Of a DNA stretch of 64,000 nt, positions 1 to 22,700 are shown piece after piece (the stretch's first letter is position 1; each line of letters begins with the position of its first letter). The DNA comes from Berghia stephanieae. Taxonomy: Eukaryota > Mollusca > Gastropoda > Nudibranchia > Aeolidiidae. The stretch is taken from assembly GCA_034508935.3 (NCBI GenBank), contig CM067444.1, forward strand, positions 76,308,867-76,372,866, in the 5' to 3' direction. Under the pieces are notes generated by a model. That model was given only the letters and a program-made list of their open reading frames with translations. It was not told where the DNA came from and did no database searches. A program made the position numbers and the translations under genes.

Positions 1-193
1 CCACAAAATCACCATTATGTCTTATGTCATATTTTGACACCTGTGCAATAGTCTCGTGAAATTTAGTGACTGTCCCGTTTTTATGACGTCGGGCCAGACT
101 GAATGGCACCAGATGTCACAATTGACACAGACGACCAGTGGTGTTCTTTGATTAGCTAGTAGTTGATGGTTTGGTTGAAGGGGAAGGGGAGGG

Positions 194-282
<89 letters not shown>

Positions 283-293
283 TATCTCTCTCT

Positions 294-328
<35 letters not shown>

Positions 329-344
329 CTCTCTCTCTCTCTCT

Positions 345-414
<70 letters not shown>

Positions 415-1248
415 CTTGCCTTTCTTTCCATTTCTCTTTTCTTCTTTTTTTTTTTTTTTGATATAGAATTCCTAAGATCAATTCATAAATTATTCTCTCT
501 TTCGCAACCATCCATTAAATCATCTGGTTATACAGAGATAATACATTAGCCTAGAATAAAGCAATGGTGGTCGGCTTAGTTTATTCTTCTGTCTTTTTAC
601 CTTTTGACTATGGCTTTTGTGAGATTCCTGGGTTGTATTTATAATCTGAATAACCACTAGGTTTCGTTAAAAAATAAAAGATATTGTAGCCTGCTTTATA
701 AAGTAAAAATCAAAACAAAACTACACTTTCTGGCCTTTTATTTGAATAACATTGTAGGCCTTTAACATGTGGAAAGGACAATTCATTAAATGTTTACAAA
801 AGTAAATTTATGTTTAATGATAAGAATGGATTTATATTAGTTATAGTAATACATTACATAATACCAATACAAAACTATGTTCCTGTTATTTTTACACTTT
901 GCTTGCGTTTGACCGATAGACGGAGACATTTTCCTCCTTTTTGACAAATTGCTATTATTATCACTGAATGAAAAACACTCACCAAAACCACTACATCATC
1001 TCTACCACCACTACTATTACAACCACCACCACATCATCATCCCTACCAACACTACTACTGCAAATAACACCACATCATCCCTACCACCAGAACTACTACA
1101 ACTACCACCACATCATCATTCCTACCACAACTATTACAACCACTACCACACAATTATCTCTAAAAGACCACCACTACTACAACCACCACCACATCATCAT
1201 CCCTACCACCACTACTACTACAAGTACCATCACATCATCATCTCTTAG

Positions 1249-1311
<63 letters not shown>

Positions 1312-1750
1312 GCTACAATCACCACCACATCATCATCCCTACCACCACTACCACATCATCCCTACCACCACTACTACTACTACAACTACCACTACATCAT
1401 CATTCCTACCACAGCTACTACAACCACCACCACACAATCCATACGACCAGTACTACTACAACCAACACCACATCATCATCCCTACTACAACCACCAAGTG
1501 TAATTACACTTTCAACTTTTGAAATTCTCCGAGTCGTGTCAGGAATTGCTGCGAGACAAATTTTGGATCGCATCTCAGTGAATTTGAGTGAAGTTCAAAT
1601 TTATAGGTTATGGTTGCATGGGTGATTCATGATCTTCACAATGAAAAATTTTCTCTTTTTATGTGACCAGTCATTCTCACCCCTGATAGCTTTATAATTT
1701 GTCTATATTTTGTTTTCAGCACCTTATTTTATCAATTTGAAAACTGTTAA
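1..1750. repeat. (TC)n tract and ACC/ACT/ATC-rich repeat; no gene seen
   Basis: A (TC)n microsatellite with sparse interruptions runs from about 198 to 410. From about 970 to 1500 lies an imperfect triplet-rich minisatellite built from ACC, ACT and ATC words (for example CCACCACCACATCATCATCC), with a pure (ACT)n core at about 1253-1310. Open frames across both are low-complexity Ser/Leu or Thr/His/Pro runs and are not credible genes. I see nothing else in 410-970 or 1500-1750. Confidence 0.85.
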
Positions 1751-1799
1751 CTATCCTTTCTTTTCTGTGTTATTTGCTCTCAATTGCAATAATAAGTAC

Positions 1800-3540
1800 T
1801 GAAACAATATTCCAAATTTGATATTTTTCAAATCCCTACAAAGCCCTTGACGTTGATTTGTATCTCGTCCGCGCAAGTTTTCAGGCTTTTTAAAATTTGC
1901 CTGGTGGCATCCCTGATGTGCCTTCATCCTAGCAATTCCCACATGTGTATCATGGAGTAGCTTCAACACATCACGCTGCAAACTGCGTGGAATTACAACA
2001 CGAGTGCCCCAAAGTAAGCAATTGTTTTCAATGCTCAGTTCGTGCTCACGAACTTTAAATCGCCGTAGATCCTCATTTACACTTTGTTCAGGCCAACCAT
2101 TCACTACTTTGTCACAAACTTGGCTTAGAATGGGGTCTTTCCTAGTTTCGTTTCTGATTTGTTCTGAAGTGATAGGCAGTTTCTCTAGCAAATTGAATAG
2201 GGATTCAATTTCTATCGGAATTACGCTAGGTTCCGACTCGTCTAATGGCAGTCTGCTAAGCGCATCTGCGTTATTGTCCTTTCCTGGGCGAAATTTTAAT
2301 TGATAGCTGTAGCCAGCCAGCAATATTGCCCAACGTTGCATACGAGCCGAAGCGTGCTCAGGTAAGGCTTTATGCTCACCCAATAAACCAAGTAAGGGTT
2401 TATGGTCTGTGAATATAGTTATGTCATCTCCATAAATGTATTTGTGAAAGCGTTTCACACAAAACACTAGCGCACAAGCTTCTTTGTCTTATTGAGAATA
2501 ATTCTTCTCTGCACTATTCAAAGTTCTACTAGCAAAAGCCACAGGGGGTTCATGGCCATTGTTGTCAATTTGTGATAAAACTGCGCCAACTCCGTAAGGA
2601 GAAGCATCACAAGTGAGAATGATGGGCATGTTAGAATCAAACAACAACAAAACACGATCTGATGTGATGCAAGACTTTGCGTTTTTAAAAGCTTGGTCTT
2701 GCACCTTACACCAGTGCCAAGGAACATCTTTACTGAGTAGTTTGTATAATGGAGCAAGCATATTAGAGAAATCAGGAATAAATTTGGAATAATAGTTTAC
2801 CAGTCCAAGAAAGGATTTGAGTTCTGTCACTGAATTGGGACGCGGAGCTTTTCGATCGCCTTGACCTTGTTGTCTAATGGATGTAATCCTTGTTTATCGA
2901 GTCGGTATCCAGGAATGTGATAGAGTCAGAGAGAAATTGACATTTATCCTGCCGAATGGACAATCCATTGTCTTGAATTATGTTGAGCACACGCTCCAAA
3001 GTCTTCAAATATTCGTGGTCGTCTTTTCCTGTGATGAAAGGTCGTCAAAGTAAACGCAGCACTGAGGTATGTCTTTGAAGAGTGAATCCATGACTCATTG
3101 AAATAAACCGGGACTTGAACTCAAACCGAAACACAGATGTTGATATTGGAATGAACCTTTGTGAGTGTTGATGGTTGTAAGTTTTTGCGACTCACTGTCT
3201 AAAGGCAGCTGATTGTAAGCATTTGAAAAATCGATCTTCGTGAACTTCTCGCCACCGGAAAGTTTGTCGAGTAGATCCTCTGTTCTAGGAATGGGGTGCT
3301 TGTCGTTTTCAATGCATTTGTTTACTGTTGTTTTGTTATCACCACACAATCTAATAGAATTATCTTTCTTCTTTACTGGAACAACCGGGGTGGCCCAGTC
3401 AGAAAATTGCACTTTTTTGATTATCCCATTATTTTCTAATCTTGTAATCTCTGTTTCTATCCCTTCCCTAAGAGAAAAAGGAGGTTGCCTGGCTTTCGAA
3501 AATTTTGGGACTGAATCTGGTTTCAAATGAACCGTGATTT
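1800..3540 (-). mobile_element. Ty3/Gypsy LTR-retrotransposon pol fossil (RT, RNase H, start of integrase)
   Basis: A fossil of a Ty3/Gypsy-type retrotransposon, read right to left on the minus strand. The parts present, in order, are reverse transcriptase (a DWATPVVPVKKKD-type block and the FxKIDFSNAYNQLPL block), the RT thumb/connection (FLGLVNYYSKFIPDFS), RNase H (TCDASPYGVGAVLSQ) and the beginning of the integrase zinc-binding region. The gag, protease and catalytic integrase parts and both LTRs are not recognised, so this is a truncated internal piece. It is broken, with several interruptions, and looks moderately old. No function is expected. Confidence 0.9.
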
Positions 3541-3719
3541 TTTAATTTGCCATTGTCACCAAAAACATTACTGCCCTTAACAATGTTTACTCATCTTAAT
3601 GTCTAGTTAGGATGTCTAGACAAAGATTCAACCCTCAAGACCTTGACTCGTGATAAAAACGAAGTGCACACCAATCTCACTGCATGCCAAGAGACTGTAT
3701 AGTGTGGAATAAGTTAAGC

Positions 3720-3985
3720 TTAATCTATTATTATTATCATTATTATTTTATTATTTTATTATTATTATATTATTATTATTTTTATTATTGTTATTAGTAT
3801 TTTCATTTTTTATTATATTATTATTATTATTTTTTATTTGCTCTGAATACAATCTGGATTAGAGATTAATTGATTGCAACAATAATGAACGACAAAAACC
3901 ATGAAGCGCACTCTAACTTAAAATCACATTTTGTTTTTATTTCTTAAGGATTATTATTATTATTATTTATTATATTATTATTATT
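3720..3985. repeat. (ATT)n-rich microsatellite
   Basis: Two blocks of imperfect (ATT)n (about 3725-3835 and 3945-3985) abut the family-D retroposon that starts at about 4008. This suggests that the retroposon landed in, or next to, a trinucleotide tract. Confidence 0.8.
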
Positions 3986-4007
3986 ATTTATTATTTTTAA
4001 TATTATT

Positions 4008-4594
4008 GGTGAGGTTCCTGACTCCCAAAGTGGGTAGAGAGGTACTTACCGTGTCTTCTATCCCCCTATATCTGTTTTCCACCGTACTTTCTGTCCTTGT
4101 CTTGATTTGTCCTGGCCCTGGCTTGGAGGGAAAGATGATATTTTTTCCTTGTTTTCCAACATGCTTCTGTCTTTGTCTTGGAATGAGATTACTTGGTTTT
4201 GTCCTGGCCCTGGCCGGAGTCCTAGCTGGGAGGAAACAGTCAAAAGCATAGTTATTGTTTTGGGAGATGATATTATTTTCCTTGTAAATCATCTCTCTGT
4301 TATGTATTATTATTTTTTATTTTGAATGTACAATGTAAGCATTTGAGTGTATTCCTCTTTGTTGGATCTTGTGCTTGTGTCCGGATGAGACATAGGTGAT
4401 CTCAAACTAAGTACATTGGTGCCTTGGAATCTACATATGATCCCTATTTGTTCCCAGTTCCCTTTGTCTTACTTTCTCTTGGGTGCTTTGATTGCAATTC
4501 TAGAACCTTTTACTATCCCATTTTCTTCCTTTTTACTGGCGCTGATATAACCTAAATGTGTTGCAAGCGCCATAAAACCCTTAAAAACAAAAAC
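4008..4594 (+). mobile_element. Family-D retroposon, copy D1
   Basis: The only long plus-oriented copy of the roughly 530-bp family that recurs on the minus strand at 20.2, 46.5, 47.0, 47.7, 48.2, 49.5 and 50.7 kb. It begins GGTGAGGTTCCTGACTCCCA, has the shared core TTGTCCTGGCCCTGGC and GATGATATTATTTTCCTTG, and ends GCGCCATAAAACCCTTAAAA followed by an A-rich tail. Just before the tail, GGCGC and GCGCC could pair as a short stem around a loop of about 22 nt. This copy also repeats its TGTCCTGGCCCTGGC block internally. No protein is encoded; frames across it are shadows. Confidence 0.85.
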
Positions 4595-4599
4595 GAAAT

Positions 4600-4638
4600 A
4601 TTATTATGATGATGATGATGATGATGATTATTATGATA

Positions 4639-4717
<79 letters not shown>

Positions 4718-4735
4718 TATTATTATCATTATTAT
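4600..4735. repeat. (GAT)n/(ATT)n microsatellite
   Basis: A short (GATGAT)n stretch followed by a long, nearly pure (ATT)n tract directly after the A-rich tail of the D1 retroposon. Confidence 0.9.
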
Positions 4736-5424
4736 TGAAATACAGTGCAACTCATTAAAGTTCTCATCATGTTACAACATTTAATTTAAGATGCCCTTAG
4801 TATTCCCTACTGTTTCTATTGTCATAGTAGAATCTTTGTAAACTTGACAGTCATGAGTTTTATAATTCATGTAAATTATGCTGATCTATCAATTGAAAGT
4901 TATCAGTTGCCAGTAGGTATTGCATGAACAATCTATATTGATTATTATTTTTTTTAGATTCTTATTCCAACAATGGTCACACTGAGAATTACAATAATTA
5001 CATTCAGGTTGCTTATTTAGCATCGTTATGACTATGTTTATACACACAACTGCAATATATTATTGGTTGGGATACTTATGTTATTCAATACTCAGCATCT
5101 CAGTTATTATGGGTTGTGCGTTCTGGTTTTTCTTTCTTTTATATCATTTATGGTATGTGTGATTTGAATGCCTCCAAGTATTGAGTATCTTGGTTGAAAT
5201 GAGTTGTAAATAATAAATGTTTCTCTAACTCTTAAGTCTTCCACTTTTTAATTTTAGAAGAAAAATACCAATGTTACTCCCATGTCACTGCTCAATACAT
5301 GTATATTTATATTAAAAAAACAAATATTGAGAGCCATTTTTTTATTTGCTGTAAACTGTGGTTCATTTTTAACCTTGCTATATTTTTGTGACTTTCCTAG
5401 GCTAGGAATATAAATTGGTTAATG

Positions 5425-5660
5425 TGCGGCTTTATGGTCTTGTGGTATGACAGTCATCTTCTGTATGTAGATTCCTGGTTCAAGTCCCATCATGAGCGGT
5501 ACAAAGTTGATACCTTGAAAAAGGAATTTTTACTTACCTACATTTTCTCACTCCACTCAGGTGTAAAATGAGTACCTGATCAGTAACAGTGTTCTCACTT
5601 GAAAAGTTGTTAAAGACTTAATGTCTCATCCCATATATTAAAGTACTTTGAATACATTTA
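5425..5660 (+). repeat. tRNA-derived SINE, family A
   Basis: The tRNA-like head has an A-box-like TGGTCTTGTGGTATGAC and a good B box in CCTGGTTCAAGTCCCA. The body contains CTCAGGTGTAAAATGAGTACC. The same body occurs at 13715-13960, which marks this as a dispersed family rather than a tRNA gene. Confidence 0.7.
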
Positions 5661-5817
5661 AATGATATTGCATTGTATAAAACCTCAATTTTTTTATTTA
5701 AAAAAAAAATTAAAATAGAATTTTCCATCCATAAACATCTTGTATGATCTTATTATTTGTTGAATTTATTGCAAGAAAATAATTATATAAATCATTTGCC
5801 AAACTGCCTAGCTTCTG

Positions 5818-5970
5818 GCCCCTATTTCGAACTGTCTCCTTTGTCATAGTTTTCTTGGGTGCTTTTGATCTCGAATATGTAATTTTTTACTACCCCATTT
5901 CTACCTTTTTTCTAGCGTTGAAATGACCAACAAGTAAAAGCGTTGCAAGCGCCTTAAAACAAAACAAACT
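5818..5970 (+). mobile_element. Family-D retroposon, 3' end only (D2)
   Basis: A 5'-truncated, diverged copy that keeps only the last part of family D (TTCTTGGGTGCTTTTGAT through GTTGCAAGCGCCTTAAAAC). Loss of the 5' end with retention of the tail is the usual outcome of LINE-driven retroposition. Confidence 0.7.
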
Positions 5971-7439
5971 TACGATTATGAAATTTTCCTCTCCTTTTTC
6001 TTTTTTTTTTTTGAGGGTGGGGGGTAGGAAGGTAACTTAATCTGAGGGTAGATTTGAGCAGGTCAGAGAGGGACGGAGGGTAATAAGAATTTCATGTCAG
6101 TAATACAAGCTTATTACTACTGGTTGATTTGAAAACAAAATGCCATCAGGTATCGTTTCAGATTGAGCAATAGTAAAATTTTTGGGAAAAATAACAAATA
6201 ATTTATGTTTGTGCAAATATAATTCCAGCTTTCCAGCATCCCAGGGTATATAGTATATATAAAGAACAGTACAATGCATGTAAATTCGTAGTTTATGTTA
6301 CCTAGATCACCCTTACTCCTACCTTTCCTCTCTGCTGTCCTAGGGGAATGAAGCTACAGATTTTTTTAATCTATTGTTTTATGACGGATTCAATGCAAAG
6401 ATTTAGAACTGTTCTCCCACATTTATAAATGTATGTAGAAATAGCCAGAAAAAAACCCTAAAAAACTTAGATAACCATTCACATTATTTGTCTGCACAAA
6501 TAACTTTTAGATAATTTGTATGTACATACTGATAATCTTTTAGAAGAAATAATGATGGTATTCTTGATTTTCTTACAAGACCTTATCATTGAAGTTTTTA
6601 TGAATTGAACAACAAATAAAAAAAATTCCTGGAGTAGTTAGTAGTCTACAACAATTTGTCATTTATCATTCATTTTTGCAGTCGTAGACATTGTTGTCTT
6701 TCAGAGAGAATGCAATCTTTTAGACAAAGGCATTGAACAAAAATGATTAGAACAGCTTTTAAAAAAAAGACAATTCTTAACAGGAAATAATTTGGACTCA
6801 AAACTCTTCCTCGGCCGACAATAAAATGTTAACATTAACTGTTTTTTGTTGTTGGCTGAAGGAGATTTTTTGAGCCTAAAACGTTCCGCAATAAGTATTT
6901 TGTTCTTTTTGAGGTTGTTATATTCATATTTGTTCAAAACGTTTTACAGTCCAAAGTTTAGTATTCTTGCTGAAAAGGATATAGTACTCAGATAATTTCT
7001 AATAAATTTTAATACAGGCTCTCTGAGAAAATAATTAAAGAAGAGGAAATGTTATCTCTCACAGAGAAATATACTTTCTTTTAGTGAAATGGACATCAGA
7101 TTAGGGGAATAATAGTGGACCGTACTAACAGCAAACTACCCGCCTGATTCAAATATTAAGATTGCTGATGTATGATATTAATAGTTAAGTTGTGATGAAA
7201 TAATGAAATGTACTCGTTTTGCCTCTGTATTATTTAATATTTTTATTAACAATCACAATCATATAATAAAACAACATTCAATAATCAAGGAAATATCAAA
7301 TTCACAAAATTTTTCATTGGAGAATACCTTAACTCAATTGGTAGAGCATCAAATTGATATGTTAAAAACAATTTTTATTTTTTTTTAATTTTCTTAAATC
7401 TTCCTTTCTACCCTGCAGTGAATTGACTCCTAATTCATT

Positions 7440-7600
7440 GCAAATAGTGCTTGAGAGGAGGAATATTTTGATAGCTCAGTTGTGGAGCATATGCCTCACG
7501 AGCAGAGGGACTGGTTTCAGTCCTGGGTGCAGTTAAGTTTTTTTTTAACCCCTCTGTCCACCCACATTGATTGAGTAGCTGAGTCTGTTGAATTTAGCAT
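7440..7600 (+). repeat. tRNA-derived SINE, family B
   Basis: The tRNA-like head GATAGCTCAGTTGTGGAGC is followed by the B-box-like GGTTTCAGTCCTGGG and a body with CCCCTCTGTCCACCCA. The same head-body pairing recurs at 41545-41815, 56945-57215 and 59870-60045. A second tRNA-like head, CTCAATTGGTAGAGCATC, lies just upstream at about 7335. Confidence 0.7.
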
Positions 7601-9244
7601 TTTAAAAATTCTGATAGACTATATCGTCTTATTCAAAATATAGCAAACAATAACATTAGCGAAAATGGGTAAACTATCATTGCATCAGCACCATGTCTTT
7701 GAAGAGTAATATTATTGCTTATTGCTTTGCAATGGACTGGCATCTTATTTGAGGAGTGGCAAGCAATTGTTAGTGCCTTTTGAAAAAAAAAGAATTGCTT
7801 CCAGGAGCCTATGGCTGTGGCATTACTACTCCTACTGCTTCTATTATTTCATTGACTCTCTACTTTGTTCTCCATTCGGAATTAGACTCGTCAGAGTTCC
7901 AATTAAACATCACAGGTAAGTTCATTTAATTTTCGAATTATCACTGTCTAACTCTACAGAAAGCAGGTTTATCTTAATAGGATCCTGTACTCATTCATTA
8001 TATAGCAGGTATACACTTTATTAAAAATTTATTTCGAAAAGATTTGAAAATGAAGATATTCACAAAGTTACTTTCTGACACACAAAGATTAAGTATATTC
8101 TTAATAAATAAATAATTAATGAATGGACAAATAAATAAGCAAATAAACTTTGAACATTCGTACAGTGCACCTTAACAATTTTTTTATCAGATTCAGTTTC
8201 AATGTAGAATTATTGCCAAACAACAAAATTAATAACGACATCAAGCAATGGGGAATCAGCCTACAACATAACCCTGACCACAAAAATCATAGAATAGACG
8301 ACATCAATAAGAAGGAAGTTGTGTACGGTTTTGTCAATTCTATCAGTTTTGTTGATATATTGTTTGGTCCTTTTTTTAAAAAAAAGTTTCACTCAGTGAA
8401 TCACTGCCTTGCTTGTGATACCTAGGTCTGCTCAGCCTCAGTAAAAAGGATGATAATAGAATCGTCACAGTGAATGGATTCAGAATTTAGCTACACTACA
8501 ACTACAAGCACCCTAAGAAAAATTTAATTAAGAATGCTTGGCTCGTTCAAACGATGAAGAAAAAGTATAGTCTGAGACTACCTAGAAGGAATAATGTTAT
8601 GAGAACAAACTACTAACTAGAAGGAACAAAGCTATGAGAACAAACTTCTATTTGAGAAAAAGTGAATTATGGATATTAATATTAATTTTATAAATTAGAA
8701 TACTTTCTGAAAGTCAGCAAAATAATGGTTTATCCTAAACTTTATCAAGATAAATTTTGCCACATCAGTAAAGTGTTTTAACTATTAATGAAGGAACAAG
8801 AATGAATTCTGACACTATAAAAAGCTGATAAATTTGTTTTGATCCTCTGTCTTGTCAGGACTTGAAGTTTGAATAATAGAACACCGGTTTCTGACAACGA
8901 AGATCAGTCTTTTTTCATGTAAATGAGAATAACTCTATTCCAAAATGATATTTGTATTTGTATCAAATGAATATTTACAATTTATGCACTGATAATTGAC
9001 TAGGTTCTCTTTACGTTTTATAATAAAGAGTGCTCATTGATGTTCAGTAGAACAAATTTCTAAATCAGACTAAAATGATACCTATTCGACATCCTTTCAG
9101 TAACAGTACTCATTCAATATTATTTGATGATTATACCTCACTCACACCTGCGAATAAAGTTCCCATATATGGTCACGAAAACAGAGCTCAATGGACTGTT
9201 AAATGATGACACACCTAATCAAAATGGCCATTGGCATCAATTAC

Positions 9245-18704
<9,460 letters not shown>

Positions 18705-20096
18705 TGTTAACTTGCCAAGTCTTTTTGTCTATCCAAGCATGATAGAAATTAAAAATTTGAAATTTGAAAAATCCATGGGCATGTAGATAACAGATTTCAT
18801 CAACAAATTCAAAGAACGTGCATTGCTAATATATATTTTTTTTTGTGATTTTTTTTTTTTTTTTTTAGGGGGGGGGGGGAGTTGTATCTTGGAAAGATCG
18901 GGTGAAGCAGAGAAATGACCAATAAATCTTAACATAACTGTCTTGATCTTAACCCATTACAGTCAAGAAGGATTGGAGTTTTGTAATGCTTGCGGGCAAT
19001 GTGGCAAAGGGAGGTATTGCATTCATTTTTTTTACCAATTTTAAGAATTTACAAGAGCATATCCCTTGTATAATAATGTAAAAAAAAAGACAACTCAGAT
19101 GCAAAATAACTTTGCTTATAACGAATATTGACCTCCAGTCCCATCAACTTCGTTGTACCGAAGTGCACTGCATTTTGTGAAAAACAATCAAGAGGGCGGC
19201 ATTGTGATACAAATACAATTAAGTGTGAAAAAATCACAAGTCACAAGATTTTTTTCTTTGATTTGAATGGTCTTGTTTAGTTAGGCAATGTTGGAAAGAG
19301 AAAAAAAAAAAGAAAAAACCTTCAAAAATATGAAATACAATAAAAAAAAGCACAATGAAAATAATCTGACTCAAACTCAGAATGCGCTAAGAAAATGTGT
19401 CAACTTGATGATGGGTACCAACATGCACAGTGCAACTTGTGGATAATGACAAGCCATGGATAGTGACAGTGACCCTCCGTCTCGATTTTTTGTTATATAT
19501 TATTTAGTAATAAAAACCCCAAGATAGTGACATGCATTTTAGTAAAACCCTAGTTAAGCTACATCGACATAGCAATAATCAGCAGTTGACACCAATGTTT
19601 GATACAAAAAATCTAGCCAAAATGGCAACATCGTTTTCAACCATTGTCACCTCATACTCTTTAACAGTAAAAGGCCTACTCACAGTCTACAGTGTTACCG
19701 ACCAATTCTTACCTATCTATCCCTGTTGCCATCGAGTAAATAGAAAAACAATCCTATTCAGGGCTGACAGATGACACATAGAATTTTTTTCAATTATTGG
19801 TTTTGGTTTTTATTTTAAAAACCATTCTTTTTTCCAATAACAAATTTGTTTCTAGTCTAGTCGATTTTTTTAAAATTCATCAAAACCCATGAGTTTTTCT
19901 AGAATGGTCAAAATGTTAGTAGTGTTTGGCCAAGTGAGGTTCTATCTGACAACTTTTAAAGTCAAAATTGACCATAGGGAACTATAGGTTTAGTAGTCGG
20001 GTTAGTTAAATGTACCAGGTTTTATTTTAAGCACAAGCTGCTTATGGAAAGTCTCCCTCAATAGGGAGTCATTAATAATAAAAACGATGTTCTTAG

Positions 20097-20100
<4 letters not shown>
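18705..20100. promoter_or_regulatory. 5' flank of STOML1; no motif I can assign
   Basis: The 1.4 kb upstream of the STOML1 start codon must contain its 5' UTR and probably its promoter. I see T- and G-rich runs near 18840-18880 but no clear TATA box, initiator or conserved factor site, and no other exon. The ATG at 18704 is preferred because it begins an open frame that splices in phase into the hydrophobic exon 2. Confidence 0.3.
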
Positions 20101-20149
<49 letters not shown>

Positions 20150-20170
20150 GGTGAGAGAGAGAGAGAGAGA
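20101..20170. repeat. (GA)n microsatellite, landing site of D3
   Basis: (GA)n interrupted once (CTGGGT). GA-rich sequence also follows the far end of the D3 retroposon (GGAGAGAGAGTGAGAG at about 20790), as expected if D3 inserted into this tract and duplicated part of it. Confidence 0.9.
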
Positions 20171-20171
20171 G

Positions 20172-20790
20172 TTTGTTTGTTTTGTTTTTTTTAAAGGGTT
20201 TTACGACGCTTGCGACACATTAAGGTCATATCAGCGACAGTAAAACGGAAGAAAATGGGATAGTCAAAATTTCTAGAATTACAATTAAAGAACCCAAGAA
20301 AAGGTAAGACAAAGGGGAATTGGTTCAAATATAGGAAACAGATGTAGCCTGTAGCTATCTAGATTCCAAGAGCTCACTATCAAAATCATTTTCAAAGTAC
20401 TTAGTTTGAGATCGCTTAAACGTCTCTTCCAGACACAAGCACCGCTCCCCATTAAGACGAATACACTCAAATGTTTACAAATCATATATAAAACATAATA
20501 CAGTGCCTAGATGATTTATAATTATAAGTATAAGGAAAAAAATATCATCTCCCAAAACTACTACTACATTCGACCTCTCAGCCAGGGTACCCGGTCAGGG
20601 CCAGGACAAAACCAAGTAATCTCATTCAAAGACAAAGACAGAAAGCAAGTTGGAAAACAGATATAGGGGGATAGAAGACACAGAATGTACCTCCCTGCCC
20701 AATATCTAAAGGGAATGGGAATGATGAGATTGTCAATGGCAGATTGTGAGAATAGTGAATGAGAATGTGATATCAGGAACCCCACCCAGG
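20172..20790 (-). mobile_element. Family-D retroposon, copy D3, near full length
   Basis: Read on minus, it runs from CTGGGTGGGGTTCCTGATAT to an A-rich tail (seen on plus as GTTTTGTTTTTTTTAAAGGG). It carries the family hallmarks GGGCCAGGACAAAACCAAG and AAAATATCATCTCCCAAAAC. It is flanked on both sides by GA repeats. Confidence 0.85.
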
Positions 20791-21102
20791 AGAGAGAGTG
20801 AGAGTGGAGTGACAGAGAAAGGGAGGGGGGACTGCCGACATTTTTATAAAACCTTAAAATGGATAACGATGCTCGGGCTTTACGGCTATCTGCACAAAAT
20901 CAGAGTCCATTGAATATTGAATTTGAAAAGGTCTTCTCGACTTCATGTCGATGAGTTGCGAAGTGTAAATAAACAAACGGGCGGAAGTCCGGATGATGTA
21001 TGTTGTTTCGCATTGCAGTTCAAGCTTTCGCAATTTTTATTTGCATTTTCATATATGAATATTAAGCGGCTTCTGAATAAAAACTTTTTTCTGTCCTCTT
21101 AA

Positions 21103-21104
<2 letters not shown>

Positions 21105-21189
<85 letters not shown>

Positions 21190-21216
21190 TAATAATAATG
21201 ATAATAATTATAATAC

Positions 21217-21303
<87 letters not shown>

Positions 21304-22700
21304 TAATAATAATAATAATAATGCTAAAAACTTATATAGCGCTATAACTCAGAGACATCAGACTCTAAGCGCTTAAATTACAAATTACTTTGCCTGAAAC
21401 ATACTCATTCACACACACAAGCATACTGCCGTTGTTTCTAAAAACACATATGCAATGTTAACCAAATAGCACATACTGTGTTCTTTAATAAAACGACAGC
21501 ATACACACGCGCGCACACACAACACACATCAGAAACCAGACAGACCTATCTTGCTTCTTATACCATCTACTAAAGACGAAACAGATATGTTTTAAGCGAA
21601 CGTTTAAAAATAGACAAAGATTCTTTTTTCACGAATGCTCTGTGGTAAGGCGTTCCGAAATGAGAAAAGGATCTCATTCCAGCATTTTTCCGTATTCGAG
21701 GGACAACTAGTTTGGTGGAATCACTGGCCGAACTTAAGGGGCGGGGTTTTGAAGGGCAGTAACTTCAATACGAAACACTAAAACACAAGCTTTGAATTAA
21801 TTCTTTTCTCAACAGGCAGCCAATGCAGGTCATGAGGCAAAGGTCTGGCAGAATCGCACCTACGCTTCATGAATACTAGTCTGGCAGCACAGTGTTATCT
21901 ATGTTTGGAAGCGCTGTTTTGGACAATCTGAAGACGTCTCAGATTATATTGCGTAACGCCAAACAACAGAGCATTGCAATTGCAATAATCCAATTTCGAT
22001 AGTACGAGGGACACAACCAGGTGTTTGGTCACATCCTCAGATATGAACCGTCTCATGGAAGCAATCTTTTTTAGTTGGAAAAAGAGAGATCTAACCAAAT
22101 TATTAACCTGATGCTCCATCGACAGTCAAGAGTCTAAGAATGTGCTAAGGTTTTTCACTTTATCAACAATTTGAATGGAGGCATCCCCCAGCTTCAAATC
22201 TGTTTCACTTTTCAACTTCCTGTTCCCAACATACAGCACCTGTCTTATCATCATTCAGTTTCAATCTGTTCTCATTCATCCATTTCTTAACACTTTGGAT
22301 ACAATTCTTACTATCGGCTGATACTTCTTGTAAATTTTTCGTATCATCAGCGTATTGATGGTAAGACAGACCGAAACTTCTGATGACTTTATACAGAGGT
22401 CCAACGTACAGAACAAAAAGAACGGGTCCAAATACTGAACACTGGGGAATCCCACAATCAAGAATGATTTCCAAAGATCTTTATTTATTCACCGTAATAA
22501 TCTGTTTACGATTAAACAAATATGACCTAAACCAACCAAGCGCTGCACCAGACACGCCATAAGTAATTTCAAGACATTTGAGGAGAAGATTGTGATCAAT
22601 AGTATCAAAAGCAGACGATAGGTCAAGCAAATTCAGCAAAGAACATGAACCATTGTCTATAACAAAGAGGAGATCATTGAGATGAGACAGTAAAAACAAT
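21105..22700 (-). mobile_element. L2-type LINE, 5'-truncated and decayed
   Basis: RT pieces in order on minus: LLDLSSAFDTIDHNLLL and GWFRSYLFNRKQIITV, then GIPQCSVFGPVLFVLYVGPLY with the catalytic YADDTKN, MNENRLKLNDDKT, and finally RRFISEDVTKHLVVSLVLSKLDYC. These are the typical L2-clade RT blocks, now split by frameshifts and stops. The 3' end reads (on plus) ACTTATATAGCGCTATAAC and then a long (TAA)n tract (about 21105-21325), the classic tail of this clade. The whole element lies between STOML1 and the pogo transposon, with no gene around it. Confidence 0.85.

Larger units (their letters stand above)
4740..9244. other. Region without a recognised gene; SINE fragments listed separately
   Basis: About 4.5 kb of AT-rich sequence downstream of STOML1. 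Apart from the tRNA-type SINEs near 5.4 and 7.4 kb and the family-D tail at 5.8 kb, I see no recognisable coding exon, RNA gene or transposon. The longest open frames (for example about 90 codons starting at 8150) resemble no family I know and have no splice context. The STOML1 3' UTR must occupy the right end of this stretch, but I cannot place its end. Confidence 0.6.

Noticed and set aside
163-549. Open frames of Ser/Leu repeats over the (TC)n tract
   Set aside because: They are simply the translation of a dinucleotide microsatellite; any frame stays open, and there is no start context or splice site.
949-1522. Thr/His/Pro-rich open frames over the ACC/ACT/ATC repeat
   Set aside because: Low-complexity translation of a triplet-rich repeat with no recognisable domain.
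4008-4594. Family D as a Helitron (3' hairpin)
   Set aside because: The loop is about 22 nt, the element does not end in CTRR, copies have A-rich tails and 11-15 bp target duplications; Helitrons make none.
20859-20945. Short plus-strand frame starting MDNDARALRLSAQ
   Set aside because: Only about 29 codons, no clear donor at its end and no recognisable continuation.
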